A DNA stretch of 64,000 bases, taken from IMG/VR virus record IMGVR_UViG_3300025383_000018, positions 1-64,000 of that record. One strand, 5' to 3'. Of the stretch, positions 1 through 11,900 are shown piece after piece. Source of the DNA: a virus. Made by a program: the position numbers and the translations under genes. Within the stretch, counting starts at the first letter, position 1. Every line of letters begins with the position of its first letter. Under the pieces are notes generated by a model. That model did not search any database. It was not told the DNA's origin and saw nothing but the letters and a program-made list of their open reading frames with translations.

Positions 1-262
1 GCAGTCCCTGTTGGTCCTTGTGGTCCTTGTGGTCCGGCAGTCCCTGTTGGTCCTTGTGGTCCTTGTGGTCCGGCAGTCCCTGTTGGTCCTTGTGGTCCGG
101 CAGTCCCTGTTGGTCCTTGTGGTCCGGCAGTCCCTGTTGGTCCTTGTGGTCCTTGTGCTCCGCTTGGTCCGCCACTGGGTCCGGGAGGTCCGCTTGGGCC
201 AGAAGGCCCTTGTGGTCCGCTTGGGCCAGTACTACCAATTGGACCTTGTGGCCCACTGGGTC
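1..262 (-). repeat. Collagen-coding short repeats
   Basis: Near-perfect 18-27 base tandem units (plus strand ggtccttgtggtccggcagt and variants) encoding [11 protein letters not shown]; they continue past the left edge. Confidence 0.85.
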
Positions 263-2783
263 CTGGTGCGCTTGGATTAGCTTCTACCCAACTTCCAGAA
301 TAATATATGTATGTTCGTCCTGTTGAATTATCATACCATAATTGTCCTATTGTAGGACTTGTAGGTGCCGTATTACCGACTACTGTTGCAGCTGCTCCGC
401 CTCCGCCACTAAAACTAATATTACTAATATTACCTGCATCAACTATAACAGACGGAGTTAATGTAAATATTCTAAAATCAATTACATCAGTATCCAATGG
501 TGCTTCTGTAAAATCTACATAAGAATCAGTCACAGTATACGAATTAATAGGTTCTTGTACAATACCATTGATACTAACCATAGTACCTGCAGTAGTTGCA
601 TTACCAACAGGCAATGTGAATCGTGTACTTGATCCGTCTCCGTATTGAATATTAGAAGTGGCTACACTAAATGATGTAATAGGAACTGTCCATACATTAC
701 CATCAAACCATTCTATATTATTCAAAAGAGAATTGTATCTTATCATACCAGCAGTTGCAGTTGCTGGTCTTTGTAATACATTACCTACTGGTAATAATAA
801 ACTATCTGTACCGTTAATTTGGAAACTTGCATTTGGTACCCAACTAATGGTGTTAACGCCAACTTGCTCGCCGCGGACTGCAAAAGTATTTTGACTAGTA
901 CCATTAATATAACTAGTGCCTGAATCGTATCCAGTATTAAATGTTACCAATCCACCAGATGTTAGTGTAGTAAAAGAACCGGTACTAGCATAACTATTAC
1001 CAATTGCTGTATTTTGTATGCCGCCCAATGCTTGTAATGTTCTACCTGTTACTACAGAACTATTGACTGTTATACTATCTACAGTAAGATTTCCTGTAAC
1101 ATTGGCGCCTGCACTTGCGGTTATATTAGTAAAATTACCAGTGTTGGGTGTTACATTACCAATTACTGTATTTTGTAATCCGCTTTTTGCTTGTAATGTT
1201 GTGCCAATTACTGCACTGGTGTTAACAGTTAATCCGTTTACTACAGAATTACCGCTAACACTTTCGCTTGTAAATATTGCAGTGTTTGGCGCAATTGCAC
1301 CAATCGGTCCAGTAAATGTATTATTTGCAACAACTATATTAGCAAGAATTAAATTTGCACCTGTTACATTACCGCCGATTCCGGACCCAACTAAAACAGT
1401 AGAACCAACTGCTAACAAGTTACTGGTTTTGCTAAATGCAAGCCCTGCATTTGCACTTATTATACCACCGTCGTTAAACAGTACAAAAGTATCTTGTCCT
1501 GCAGCTGTAATGTTAGCGGTAATATTTCCGGTAAAGTTACCAACAAAAGATCCTGCAGTTATTGTTCCGTTGCTGTTAATATTACCAGCAGTTAGTGTGC
1601 CAGTTGTTGTTATATTTCCTGCAGACAAATTGCCAGTGGCAGAAATAGTATTAGCTGACAATGCACCAGTACTGATATTACCGGCTGTAAGATTTGCAGA
1701 TATGTAACCAGACTGCGAATAAATGGCATTCCACTGATAAGAAACATTACCAAGATTATATGTATTGGTGATCGACGGTATAATATCACTATTGACTTCT
1801 GCTCCAAACACAACTGTATCAGTTGTTCTGTTACCTAATATCAAATTGCCGTTAGCAGTAATACTACCAGTTGCAACAATATTTCCTGCTACATTAAAGT
1901 CTCTATAAAAGGTAATTGCAGTATTATTAAATGTTGCAATATTTCCGTAGCCGTAACTGCTGATAGTGGCATTACCGTCTGCATAAGTTGCAACATTGGT
2001 ATTACCGTTATAGATTCTACTTAAATCTAATCCTGTAATAGAATTAGCAGGAACATTGGTTAAGTAAGCACCGTTACCGATAAAGTAATTGGCAGTTACA
2101 TTGCCATTAACTACTGCACCATTTTGTATATAAACTACCCCAGTACCGTTGGGAGATAATACCAAATTACCGTTGGTACTGGTAGTGCTAATAGTAGTAT
2201 TAGCAAAAGAAAGATTACCAAAAGATCCAGTACTGGTGCCAGTTACACCAAATTGTCCAGTATATCGTGCACCGGTTACATAAATGCTTTTACCAGTGAT
2301 TAATCCAGCGGGAACATTAGCATCATTGAAGTTTAATATACCAGACTGGTAATCAAAGAACCAACCGTCGTTGTTAATTCCAGCGGCTTGTATTTGTGTG
2401 TATGACTTACCTGATAAATTTCCGTTAATGCCGGTGCTGTTGGCAATGAATACCTGTAGTAAATAGCTGGGATCTATTTCTGGAGGAATCCAATTTGTCA
2501 GACCAGTATTCCAAGTGATGTTGGTAAGAACAGTATTATCCATTGTACACTGGACAACATTATTCAAACTATTATTGTAAACTGCAACAATACTGGTGTT
2601 GGCACTGGGAATTGGAGTAGGGATCTGTCCAGACTGTGTCCATACGTGGTCACCACGTAACAACAAAGGGCTTGGATTCGGCTCCTCATACCCTTGTCTC
2701 AGATTACCTAGCGTGGTTTTAGTCGCGCCATAACCTATCTTTTTCCAAAGGTAATCAACTTTTTGTGTATCTGAGACTGCCAT
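1..2783 (-). CDS. Large fibre-like structural protein with collagen-like repeats (C-terminal end cut by window edge)
   Basis: The minus-strand frame is open from an ATG at 2783 to the window edge (about 927 codons visible). The N-terminus reads [20 protein letters not shown], a start I associate with structural proteins of aquatic T4-like phages. Then come many short TANG/TAGNI/TGN beta-repeats, an [12 protein letters not shown]-type repeat region, a segment around [19 protein letters not shown], a segment around [15 protein letters not shown], an [18 protein letters not shown] module, and finally Gly-X-Y repeats (GPQGPTG, GPSGPQG) that run off the left edge. It is probably a trimeric tail or whisker fibre. 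Its start overlaps the stop of the upstream 1704-residue gene by one base (TAATG), so the two are translationally coupled. A stretch near 1620-1960 is paralogous to part of that neighbour. The exact virion position is unknown. Confidence 0.85.
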   Translation of the reverse strand, partial: MAVSDTQKVDYLWKKIGYGATKTTLGNLRQGYEEPNPSPLLLRGDHVWTQSGQIPTPIPSANTSIVAVYNNSLNNVVQCTMDNTVLTNITWNTGLTNWIPPEIDPSYLLQVFIANSTGINGNLSGKSYTQIQAAGINNDGWFFDYQSGILNFNDANVPAGLITGKSIYVTGARYTGQFGVTGTSTGSFGNLSFANTTISTTSTNGNLVLSPNGTGVVYIQNGAVVNGNVTANYFIGNGAYLTNVPANSITGLDLSRIYNGNTNVATYADGNATISSYGYGNIATFNNTAITFYRDFNVAGNIVATGSITANGNLILGNRTTDTVVFGAEVNSDIIPSITNTYNLGNVSYQWNAIYSQSGYISANLTAGNISTGALSANTISATGNLSAGNITTTGTLTAGNINSNGTITAGSFVGNFTGNITANITAAGQDTFVLFNDGGIISANAGLAFSKTSNLLAVGSTVLVGSGIGGNVTGANLILANIVVANNTFTGPIGAIAPNTAIFTSESVSGNSVVNGLTVNTSAVIGTTLQAKSGLQNTVIGNVTPNTGNFTNITASAGANVTGNLTVDSITVNSSVVTGRTLQALGGIQNTAIGNSYASTGSFTTLTSGGLVTFNTGYDSGTSYINGTSQNTFAVRGEQVGVNTISWVPNASFQINGTDSLLLPVGNVLQRPATATAGMIRYNSLLNNIEWFDGNVWTVPITSFSVATSNIQYGDGSSTRFTLPVGNATTAGTMVSINGIVQEPINSYTVTDSYVDFTEAPLDTDVIDFRIFTLTPSVIVDAGNISNISFSGGGGAAATVVGNTAPTSPTIGQLWYDNSTGRTYIYYSGSWVEANPSAPGPSGPQGPIGSTGPSGPQGPSGPSGPPGPSGGPSGAQGPQGPTGTAGPQGPTGTAGPQGPTGTAGPQGPQGPTGTAGPQGPQGPTGT

Positions 2784-5700
2784 TAACTAAAACTCCAAGA
2801 GGTTATATAATCTGTAGGACCCAATACAATACTGAATAAAACTTGGTTACCAGTATTGCCCGGGGCACTTGTACTACCTGTACCTAATGTTATTCCGTAA
2901 GTTGTCCCAGATATTACTGTACTTATCGGAACTGGAGTAGAGGTTGCACACCCACTAGTAAATGCTCCAGCAACACCAGATCCGTAATATGCAACTGTAG
3001 CATCTAACCAACCATTGGTGGTATAAGGCAGTGTGTCTATGCTGGTACCTGGCACTGCAAATTTTAGTCCAGATATTTTTCCAGTAATAGTAACATTCCA
3101 ACTATTGCGCCCTGTACGAGCAAACGCACCACGGAAGTATTGGTACCCGCTACTACGACCAGTGGCTAAGTTTGGTCCCACTGGCAAGTAGCCTGTACTT
3201 AAATCTGTGTTAAAGAATTTTAATTGATTCCAACGAACTACTGCTTCATCGGTTCCAGCAACTGTTTGTGCTCCACTCCATACACGGTTTGCATAATAAT
3301 TTGTACTACTAGAATACGCAGGCGTTGCTCCACTGGCTCCACTTATTACTATACGAATTGCAGGAGCAGCATTTGCACCATTGGTATCGGTTATTGTACA
3401 AGGTATTGCAGTTTCAACAAATCCCGACGGAGTAGCATTAAACACCTGTATGTTTGCTGTTGCATAAGTTGAACTGGTACCTGTTCCGTTTACATTGTTG
3501 GCAACAAAAGCCAATGTTTGAACTGCTGCAGTACTGGCAACACCTCCGATATTTACAGTTTGATTTCCAATGGAATAGCTGCTAACAGTTCCAGTATTCG
3601 CCAATGGAACTCCTCCGCTCAAATATGTTACATTACCGTCCAAGTTACCATAAGTTTTGGTCTGGGAAACAATAATATTACCGCTAGTGCTTTCTATATT
3701 TGTTCCAGGATTTACAGTAAATGGATTTACTGAACTAACTGGTCCAGAATATGTTTGACCAATCCAATTGTATATTTTGACACCGCTAACAGTAACCTGA
3801 GGGCTACCTGTATTATAATAAGGTATACCAGAAATATATCTATATGTACCAGCAGCACTTTCATAAATGTGTGCACTGGTTAAATCAATTGACGGAGTAA
3901 CTGTTAAAAAGTCTTTGGCAAATTCCACAACATTTGTATTACCTGTGGTAGAATGTGATAATTTGAAATTGTTTACGCCACTGTTCAATGTGCTGGCATT
4001 TGCAGCAATGTATGCTTCAAAGCCTTGATATAGCCCAGGTGCATAAGTCGATGCTGCAAAAGTAGTCGACACACCTGCATTGGTTAATAAATTATAATCA
4101 CTTTCGCCAGCAACAACCAATGCACCATATGTGCTGGAGTTGTCACTTATTGACAATGAAACATTTCCGTTATTACTGTTGTTTACATAAGCAGACAATG
4201 TACCAGCTGATGCATTATAAGCATAAGAAGACATTGTTACTGTGTTAACTGTGCCAGTATTTGCTACGGTTCTAGCAATAGGATTACCAGCAGTAATAGT
4301 AACTGCACCGTTGGTATTATTGGCAAAGTTTGCTGCCAAGTAAGGACCTGTACCAGTATTACCAGTGAAGGTAATTGTTTTTGCACTTAATCCATCTGGA
4401 GCTGAAATATTTGGATTGTATACTTTTAGCAATGCAGTAGTATTCCTTGGAATACTTGCAGGATTTGCAGTGGTGTGACTGGTCAGTGTTAATGTAACAG
4501 TATCTTGACTTGTTCCACTGCTGTTACTGTAGGTGTAAGCATATCTACTACCTAACACACCGCCGGGTTGACTATCACTACTTACACCTGCATTTGCAGT
4601 ACCGTCACCAAAGTTAATAGTGTAAGTAACATTGGCCATTGTTGTGTTTGTTGTACTGTTCTGTAGATAAATCGGTTGGCCAATATTGGTATAAAGATTG
4701 TTGCCGGACAACGAAGACCCGCCAACATTTGCTCTGTACAGTCCAAATCCCATAACAGGATCAGCAGTATAAATTACAATATAATTCGTACGTGTAAAAC
4801 TAGCACTACTACCAGCACCATAACCAAGATTATTATAAGCAGTAACAGAAACTGTAAATGGACTTAGTGCATTATTGGTATATGTATAACTAGGAGTTAC
4901 TGTAGTAACTGCATTGCTGAACCCGCCATCTCCCCAATTTACATTATAATGATTTGGGTTTCCTACTGAACTAATGGTTAATGTAACCAATGTGCCTGCG
5001 CCACCACTGGTAGGAGTAGCAATAAAACTTGTGCTCTTAACATATGTGTTGGCCTGTATGTTAAGCATTGCTTCGTTTAATTGGTCAATAGCATCAGTAA
5101 CCGAAGTGGTACTGGTCCAAGTACCAATTGCACCATTTACAAAGTTTTGATCTATAGGAGTTCCTAAAGGAATTGTATTGCCTAATAAGTTATTACTAAC
5201 AATATTACCAACAAAAGTTCCACTAAAGTACGCTGCAGATATGTTACCAGTTGCAGTAACTGAGTTAGCAGTAATATTGCCCAGTGTAGAAATATTACCT
5301 GCCGACAAATTACCTGATATTGTGGCAGTATTGGTTACTGTTAATGTTCCGATATTTGCAGAACCGTTAGTAGCAATATTACCAGCAGTTATATTTCCGC
5401 TTGCAGTTAATGTAGTAACATTAGCAGTACCTGCATATATACCTTTCCATTGGTTAGCGGGACTACCTAAATTATAAGTGAGTGTTAGACTAGGTAGTAT
5501 ATCACTGCTAACTTCTGCTCCGAACTGAACTGTGTCAGTTGCAGCATTTCCTAATATTAAATTACCGTTTGCAGTAATACTTCCGGTAGCAACAATATTA
5601 CCATCTACAAATAAATCTCTGTAGAATGTAAATGCTTGATCACTGAATACTGCGGTGTTGGGATTAGTATTAGTACTAAATGTAATATTTCCATCACTGC

Positions 5701-7897
5701 CAACTTTTACATTAGATAACAATTGGTATCTAATTTGTGTAGCATCAATTCCTGTTAATAAACTACCATTACCGATAAAGTAACCAGCAGCTACATTACC
5801 TAAGGTAGATATATTACCAGCAGTTAAATTGCTTGCAATATTTGCAGTAGATGCAACATATAAAGTAGATGTACTAACATATCCATTACTGGTAATATTT
5901 CCGCCGGTTATGCCACCAGTTGAATTAATTGATCCAGTTGTGGTTATATTGCCATTGGCAGTTATTGTACCAATTGTCAACGTACCCGCAGAAGTTAAAT
6001 TACCAGCAGTAAGATTTCCAATTAAATTAGCAGCATTGGCAAATAATGTATTAACGCCGCTTATATTACCTGAAGTAATTAAGTTTCCAACAGTAGCATT
6101 GCCAGTTACAGTTGCAGTTGTTGCAACTGTTAAGGTACCAGTACTAACTGTGCCGTTACTGATTAAATTTGCGCCAGTGATGTTACTATCCGCATCAATG
6201 GTACCAACTACTGCAACTTTGCCTCCAGCAAGAATATTTGTATTGGCATTTATATTATTGGCAGTAATATCTCCAGTTACATTTGCAAATCCAGAAATGT
6301 AAACATTGCCGCCAAAGAAACCATTGCCTGTGCTAACAGCATTACTAAGAGTAATTTGTGTAGCATTGCTTGATATCGATTGATTGCCAATATAAATTGT
6401 ATTGCCACCGACATATAAACTCTTAAATCTATTTGTGGTATTACCTAAGGTATAAGTTAAATCTAAACTAGGAATAATATTACCAACAACTTCGCTGGTA
6501 GAATCCAATACCAGATTTTTAACTGTTTCAACAATATTAGCAGTTAAGTTATTAACTAAATTCATATTGCCAAAATAAATTGGCAAGTACTGTGCTACGT
6601 TGGCATTGCTATAAGTACCAGAAATTGGAATCCCGTTACTGTATAGTTGATTATTTACTACTGTTAGTGTTGCACCATCTAATACCAAATTGGCTGTTGC
6701 TACTAATACATTACTGCTAACACTTGTTAAATTGTTTAGTGTACCAGTATATGTTGGCAAGTATGAATGAACGTTTGTATTACTGTATGTTTCAGTAATG
6801 GGCACACCGTTTGCAAACAATTGATTATTAACAACCGTTAGCGCCGATCCATTCAAATATAATGTTTGGTAGATGTTTGCAGTATTGGCATTTAAGTTGT
6901 CGATAGCATTTAAGTTACCACTATGTGCTGGCAAGTAAGTATCTAAATAAGCGGCAACCGATAAGTTAGTATACGTACCAGTAATTGGTACACCGTTTAC
7001 ATATAATGTATTTTTTACTGCAGTGATTGTACTGGTATCTAAATAAAGTACATTACTAATACTGGCATTATTGGCAGTAAGGTTAGATGCTGTAATTCCG
7101 TTGATACTATTTAAGTTTCCGGAATAAGTCGGTAACAGTGCTCTTACATTTGCATCACCATAATTACTTTGAATCGACTTGCCATTTAGATATATTGTAT
7201 TACCGTCTGTTGTAATACCGTATCCGCCGAGATCAATATTAGAAGCAGATATCTGTCCACCATAGGTAGGTAAAAAGGCTGCCACATTAGAATTATTGTA
7301 ATTACCAGCTACTAACGAACCATTGACAAATAAATGTGTCCCGTCCGTTGTAATATCAGTACTGTTAATATAGATATTTGATACTGTTATGGGACCGCCA
7401 TAGTATGGCAAATAAGCAGCTACGTTAGCATCACTGTAGCTACCTCTAAATGGTATTCCATCAACTGTTAGAATATTTTGAGCGTTAAACTCTAATACAT
7501 GACCACCTAATGTAATACTATTAGCAATGGTTGCTGCAGCCCATGGATATGCATTGGAACCTATACTGAATATGTTGCCCGTTAACGGCAACAAATCTGT
7601 GTTGATTGCATCTGTACCTAGTATTGATTTACCGTTGGGATAGAAGAATCCGCTGGCTATAATATTGCCTATTGTAGCAATATTACCATAAGCTGCAATA
7701 TTACCAGTTCTGATGTTACCAGTTGTAACAAAATTATTGGCTGTTATGGTGTTGCCGATTAGATTATCGGCGCCGTTACCTTGGAGAGCCGCATAAAGTT
7801 CGGTAAAGTTGTCGTTAACTTTAACGAATGCAGTTAGGATTGTCTCTCCGGTCTGTGTATTTGGACCGGTTCCAAGGTTAATTATCTGTTGTGTCAT
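2783..7897 (-). CDS. Giant repetitive tail-fibre-like protein with PKD-like domains
   Basis: 1704 residues. The N-terminus ([20 protein letters not shown], then [16 protein letters not shown]) is a fibre N-terminal module common in aquatic phages. Residues about 150-480 hold six copies of a roughly 50-residue unit with the core [15 protein letters not shown] preceded by LYVNGVPI-like text. Then follows a long TAGNI/TGNI beta-repeat stalk. Two PKD-like domains are marked by NVNWGDGG and [10 protein letters not shown] (DNA about 4590-4960). The C-terminus has a globular domain with [15 protein letters not shown] and [19 protein letters not shown], which I recall as a terminal domain in other marine phage fibres. 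A TAAATA late promoter box sits 24 bases upstream. Probably a baseplate- or collar-attached fibre; the receptor is unknown. Confidence 0.88.
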   Translation of the reverse strand: MTQQIINLGTGPNTQTGETILTAFVKVNDNFTELYAALQGNGADNLIGNTITANNFVTTGNIRTGNIAAYGNIATIGNIIASGFFYPNGKSILGTDAINTDLLPLTGNIFSIGSNAYPWAAATIANSITLGGHVLEFNAQNILTVDGIPFRGSYSDANVAAYLPYYGGPITVSNIYINSTDITTDGTHLFVNGSLVAGNYNNSNVAAFLPTYGGQISASNIDLGGYGITTDGNTIYLNGKSIQSNYGDANVRALLPTYSGNLNSINGITASNLTANNASISNVLYLDTSTITAVKNTLYVNGVPITGTYTNLSVAAYLDTYLPAHSGNLNAIDNLNANTANIYQTLYLNGSALTVVNNQLFANGVPITETYSNTNVHSYLPTYTGTLNNLTSVSSNVLVATANLVLDGATLTVVNNQLYSNGIPISGTYSNANVAQYLPIYFGNMNLVNNLTANIVETVKNLVLDSTSEVVGNIIPSLDLTYTLGNTTNRFKSLYVGGNTIYIGNQSISSNATQITLSNAVSTGNGFFGGNVYISGFANVTGDITANNINANTNILAGGKVAVVGTIDADSNITGANLISNGTVSTGTLTVATTATVTGNATVGNLITSGNISGVNTLFANAANLIGNLTAGNLTSAGTLTIGTITANGNITTTGSINSTGGITGGNITSNGYVSTSTLYVASTANIASNLTAGNISTLGNVAAGYFIGNGSLLTGIDATQIRYQLLSNVKVGSDGNITFSTNTNPNTAVFSDQAFTFYRDLFVDGNIVATGSITANGNLILGNAATDTVQFGAEVSSDILPSLTLTYNLGSPANQWKGIYAGTANVTTLTASGNITAGNIATNGSANIGTLTVTNTATISGNLSAGNISTLGNITANSVTATGNISAAYFSGTFVGNIVSNNLLGNTIPLGTPIDQNFVNGAIGTWTSTTSVTDAIDQLNEAMLNIQANTYVKSTSFIATPTSGGAGTLVTLTISSVGNPNHYNVNWGDGGFSNAVTTVTPSYTYTNNALSPFTVSVTAYNNLGYGAGSSASFTRTNYIVIYTADPVMGFGLYRANVGGSSLSGNNLYTNIGQPIYLQNSTTNTTMANVTYTINFGDGTANAGVSSDSQPGGVLGSRYAYTYSNSSGTSQDTVTLTLTSHTTANPASIPRNTTALLKVYNPNISAPDGLSAKTITFTGNTGTGPYLAANFANNTNGAVTITAGNPIARTVANTGTVNTVTMSSYAYNASAGTLSAYVNNSNNGNVSLSISDNSSTYGALVVAGESDYNLLTNAGVSTTFAASTYAPGLYQGFEAYIAANASTLNSGVNNFKLSHSTTGNTNVVEFAKDFLTVTPSIDLTSAHIYESAAGTYRYISGIPYYNTGSPQVTVSGVKIYNWIGQTYSGPVSSVNPFTVNPGTNIESTSGNIIVSQTKTYGNLDGNVTYLSGGVPLANTGTVSSYSIGNQTVNIGGVASTAAVQTLAFVANNVNGTGTSSTYATANIQVFNATPSGFVETAIPCTITDTNGANAAPAIRIVISGASGATPAYSSSTNYYANRVWSGAQTVAGTDEAVVRWNQLKFFNTDLSTGYLPVGPNLATGRSSGYQYFRGAFARTGRNSWNVTITGKISGLKFAVPGTSIDTLPYTTNGWLDATVAYYGSGVAGAFTSGCATSTPVPISTVISGTTYGITLGTGSTSAPGNTGNQVLFSIVLGPTDYITSWSFS

Positions 7898-7921
7898 CCC
7901 GTAATCTCATATGGCTTTGTA

Positions 7922-7927
7922 TATTTA
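7922..7927 (-). promoter_or_regulatory. Late promoter box (TAAATA)
   Basis: Minus strand reads GCTAAATATACAAAG, 24 bases before the ATG of the 1704-residue fibre. Confidence 0.6.
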
Positions 7928-7955
7928 GCTATACCTGCAGAATCGGAATTTGAGA

Positions 7956-8957
7956 TTAGTTAGTTATTAGTATATGATAGTCAGTTGCCACATCAGTATA
8001 TGGATATTTTCTAGTGCCCCCGGGGTAAACAATCTTAACTGCTCCACTGCCCCCAGAACCTCCAGCATAACTTCCAGCGCCACCGCCGCCGTAGTTACCC
8101 CCACAAGAGCTGCCACCATTGCATCCCCCAGATCCACCGCCAGAGGCTCCATTTAGCTGCCAATAAGTACCGCCTTTGACGATGTTCGTACTAGCAGGAT
8201 TATTGGTTAAACCATGTTGACCTGCTGGGGCTATATTCCCATGAAGACCTATTCCTCCACCTCCTTGTGCACCATTCCAAGCTGCTGCGCCGCCGGCAGT
8301 AACATAATAATAGAAGCTCTCATCATATCCAAGAACATTAAAGTAATATTCCATACCAGAGTTCCATTTTCCTGGAGAACCGCCATTGTTTTGACTATTG
8401 CCGCTTCCTCCTGCACCACCTGATGAGCCATTGCCACAAGTGTATTGATACCCAAAACATAAATTAGGAGGATTGTTGGTCCCCCCTATACCTCCTGCAC
8501 CACCTGAAAATAAACTAGGTGAACCACAATTAAGTGCACTGCCCCCTACTCCCCCTGCCTCCATTGTCGAACGAAACCCACCAGCACCGCCACCCCCACC
8601 ACCAGTATTGCTGTTTCCTGCAGATCCACCGCTACCACCATATGCTTTTAGCATAGGTGTAGTCGTTCCGCTTACAGAAAGAGAACTATTACCACCAGCT
8701 TGGCCACTATTTGCCCCACCTGCACCTACTACAACTGTATAAGTTGCCCCTGGAGATACAAACATATTATTTCCGTAAGTTGTACCGCCGCCGCCACCGC
8801 CGCCGCCATATGAGGCGCCTCCGGCACCGCCGCCTCCAACAAGAAATGCAGATATTGTGTTTATATAACTAGGCATCACAAAAGTGTATGTGCCGGGCAC
8901 ATTAAATACTGCTTCCCCTTTTGAGGATGGTACATAAAATTGAATAAAAAATGACAT
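7956..8957 (-). CDS. Glycine-rich putative adhesin or fibre-tip protein
   Basis: 333 residues. An N-terminal FNVPGTYTFVMPSYINTIS strand is followed by poly-glycine text (VGGGGAGG, YGGGGGGGG, TGGGGGGAGG, ASGGGSGG) that makes up most of the protein. The TYTF-(V)P...I.....GGGGAGG opening is typical of the glycine-rich domain found in phage and bacterial surface proteins. T4-like tip adhesins (gp38 type) use glycine-rich loops as receptor-binding specificity determinants, so a receptor-contact role is plausible by analogy only. It lies between two long fibre genes, 27 bases after the collagen-like gene and without a promoter of its own that I can see, so it is probably co-transcribed with it. Confidence 0.8.
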   Translation of the reverse strand: MSFFIQFYVPSSKGEAVFNVPGTYTFVMPSYINTISAFLVGGGGAGGASYGGGGGGGGTTYGNNMFVSPGATYTVVVGAGGANSGQAGGNSSLSVSGTTTPMLKAYGGSGGSAGNSNTGGGGGGAGGFRSTMEAGGVGGSALNCGSPSLFSGGAGGIGGTNNPPNLCFGYQYTCGNGSSGGAGGSGNSQNNGGSPGKWNSGMEYYFNVLGYDESFYYYVTAGGAAAWNGAQGGGGIGLHGNIAPAGQHGLTNNPASTNIVKGGTYWQLNGASGGGSGGCNGGSSCGGNYGGGGAGSYAGGSGGSGAVKIVYPGGTRKYPYTDVATDYHILITN

Positions 8958-8984
8958 AATAAATTGTGATAAATTGGTTAATTG

Positions 8985-11900
8985 TTAAGCATTTTTTTGT
9001 ATATAAAGTATTACTTTTAAGCCAGCTCCACCGCTGTACGTTCCTGTCAATTGAATTTGAATTTGTGTATCATCGGGCAATGATGTTACTGCCAATTGGG
9101 TATTTTGCCCGACTGAACTGTAAGCACCAGTAGACAAAGTTGGGCTAATACTACATAACTGAGTGGGAGCAACTGGGCCACCATATATTATTCCAACAGT
9201 CAAAGTTCCGGAGTATAATGGGGTAGTTACACTTATTCTAGGCGGTTGCCATAATGTACAAGCAAAAGGCAACCTAAAAGTCATCACAACAGGTGAACCT
9301 GTTGCGATTGGTGTAGACTCGTCACCGCAAGCAACAGCAATATAGTCTCTTGCACCGTAACTCCATGAGTAATCATAATTTGTAGTACTATTTTTGAATA
9401 ATACTTGCCCAGCTGTTCCTCCTGTAGGAAGACCTGGACCAGCTGGGCCTGCTGGACCTGTACTACCTGCTGGGCCTGCTGGACCTGTACTACCTGCTGG
9501 ACCTGCTGGACCTGCACTACCTGCTGGACCTGCACTACCTGCTGGGCCTTGTGGCCCGGATGGGCCTGCTGGGCCTGCTGGGCCTTGTGGTCCAATATTT
9601 CCTATAGGACCAATTGGTCCTTGTGGGCCTTGTGGCCCGGCTGCGCCTTGTGCAACTGCACCAAACACCGCAGAGTTTATTCCTGAATTTTGTTGGTAAA
9701 ATAAAGCACTAAAATACAATGGATTATATGGAAGAGAAGCCGCTACAGTTCTGACAGACGAACTCGATCCACTTACATAATATCTTACATAACTACCATC
9801 AAACACTATTGTAAATATGGTACCAACACTATAAGAACCAGTAATACCAGTGCTAGAACCAGCTTCATATATTATATATGTGCCACCAACTAAATTAAAT
9901 CCGTAGTCTAAATATGCAGGAGTAGTCCCGCTAGTAGGATTCAACGCCAAGCCAGCATATATTTGATTAGTGTTAGATGCTCTAAAAGAACAAAAAGATC
10001 CGTTTAGATATCCTTGTACACTATATACCTGACTGTCGTAAGCAGTAGTTGCACCTGTTTTGCTAAAAGTATAGCCAGTTGCAGTACTTTGGACTGCGGT
10101 GCCAACTAATACAGGTGTCCAAGATCCGTTACCAGCAGCTCCCTGTGGTCCTTGCGGTCCTTGTGGTCCGACGGTTCCTTGTGGTCCTTGTACACCTATT
10201 CCGGTTGGACCCGATGGTCCTTGTGGTCCAACGGTTCCTTGTGGTCCTTGCGGTCCTTGCGGTCCTTGTACACCTATCCCAGTCGGTCCTTGTGGCCCAG
10301 GAACTGAACTAGCTGCTCCTTGAGGACCGCTTGGTCCTTGTGGTCCTTGTACTCCAGTTGGTCCTTGTACTCCTTGTGGTCCTGTTGGTCCTTGCACACC
10401 GCTCGGTCCTTGTGGGCCTGTGCCCATTGGTCCAAAAGCTATGTTAGTAAGACTTCCGTTCAATGTGGTAAAGCTACTTGCAAAGTACAAAGCAGCACCA
10501 GGGTATCTTGCTACAGAATAAACAAACGCTCCATTCTTAAAGAATTTTACAATAGACCCATCGTATGTTATTGTAAATACATCTGATGTAATATATGAAA
10601 ATTGTGTACCGCTATTAGTTCCATTCAAATATACAATAGCAGTACCATTAATAAAATACCAAGCATAATCAATTGCAGGTGTAGGAGGAGATCCTACATT
10701 GAGTGTTAGGTTTGATTGTTGGCTTAGACCAAACATTATACCTAAGTTAGTAGTACTTGATCCACTGGCACTTGCATACGCACCAAAAACAAAACCTTGG
10801 GTACTGTATACCTGTGTATCAAACGTTCCATTGGTTCCTGCTACTTTGGTATATTGTAATCCATTTGTACCATTTTGAATCGCATTTCCAGCAGGATTAA
10901 CTACAGGTGTCCAAGTACTTGCTCCGATAGTTCCTTGCGGTCCTTGTACACCTTGTGGTCCTTGCAATCCCTGCTGGCCTATTCCGGTTGGTCCTTGTGG
11001 TCCTTGCGCTCCAGTAGGCCCTTGTGGTCCTGTATTACCAGCACTACCTTGTGGTCCTGTTGGACCTTGTGGTCCCATTTCGGCTGGACTAGAATCTATC
11101 CAATAAGATTCGTAGTAAACATAAGTTCGTCCGGTATTGGTATTGTACCATAGTGCACCCACATTAGGCGAGACAGGTGCAGTACTGCTAACAGTTAAAT
11201 TTGGTCCTTGCGGTCCTTGCGGTCCTTGTGGCCCATTTAATCCGCTGGGTCCTTGTGGTCCATTTAATCCGCTGGGTCCCTGTGGACCTTGTGTACCTGA
11301 TGTTCCATTTACTCCGCTTGGGCCTTGTGGTCCCTGTGGGCCGTTCAATCCACTAGGGCCTTGTGGTCCATTTAATCCACTGGGTCCCTGTGGGCCTTGC
11401 GGTCCTTGTGTGCCTGATGTTCCATTTACTCCGCTTGGGCCTTGTGGTCCTTGTGGTCCTTGTGGTCCTGTCCCGCCAGGGCCTTGTGGTCCTTGTGGTC
11501 CTTGTACTCCTGACTGTCCGTTAGGTCCAAAAGAAGCACGATAAGATGCATAGATACTTTTTAATGTACCAGCATGATGTAGTGCAGAACCTGTGCTTCT
11601 AGCAACTGTTCTAAGCAAAGTATTATTATAATAATACTTGACATTTAATCCATCATAGATTACATACAACTGATCACCTGCTGACCAAGAACCGGTGACA
11701 TTTTGATATGCGCCGTCTTCGTATATAAGATAAGTTCCGGTATTATTGATTGTTGTTATGTAAAAACCATAATCTATATAGATATATCTATTTGCAGGTG
11801 ATCCAACTAAACCATTTACTGTGGTTATACTACTAGTACTGGTTAAACCAGCTGACATAGTATATGTAACATTTGGAGAAGTTTGAATCATTGGAGTTAT

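Noticed and set aside
1-262. CRISPR-like regular repeats
   Set aside because: Repeat units are contiguous multiples of 9 bases encoding Gly-X-Y, with no unique spacers.
1018-1707. 229-codon plus-strand frame
   Set aside because: Opposite the TAGN/TGN repeats of the left fibre gene, Val/Pro/Thr-rich without start signals; shadow of the real minus-strand frame. The same holds for 5829-6302.
11137-11544. Long plus-strand frame rich in Gly, Pro and Cys opposite collagen repeats
   Set aside because: Antisense frame of tandem Gly-X-Y codons; the repeats keep all frames open. The same applies to frames at 11996-12634, 9394-9699 and 58432-58803.
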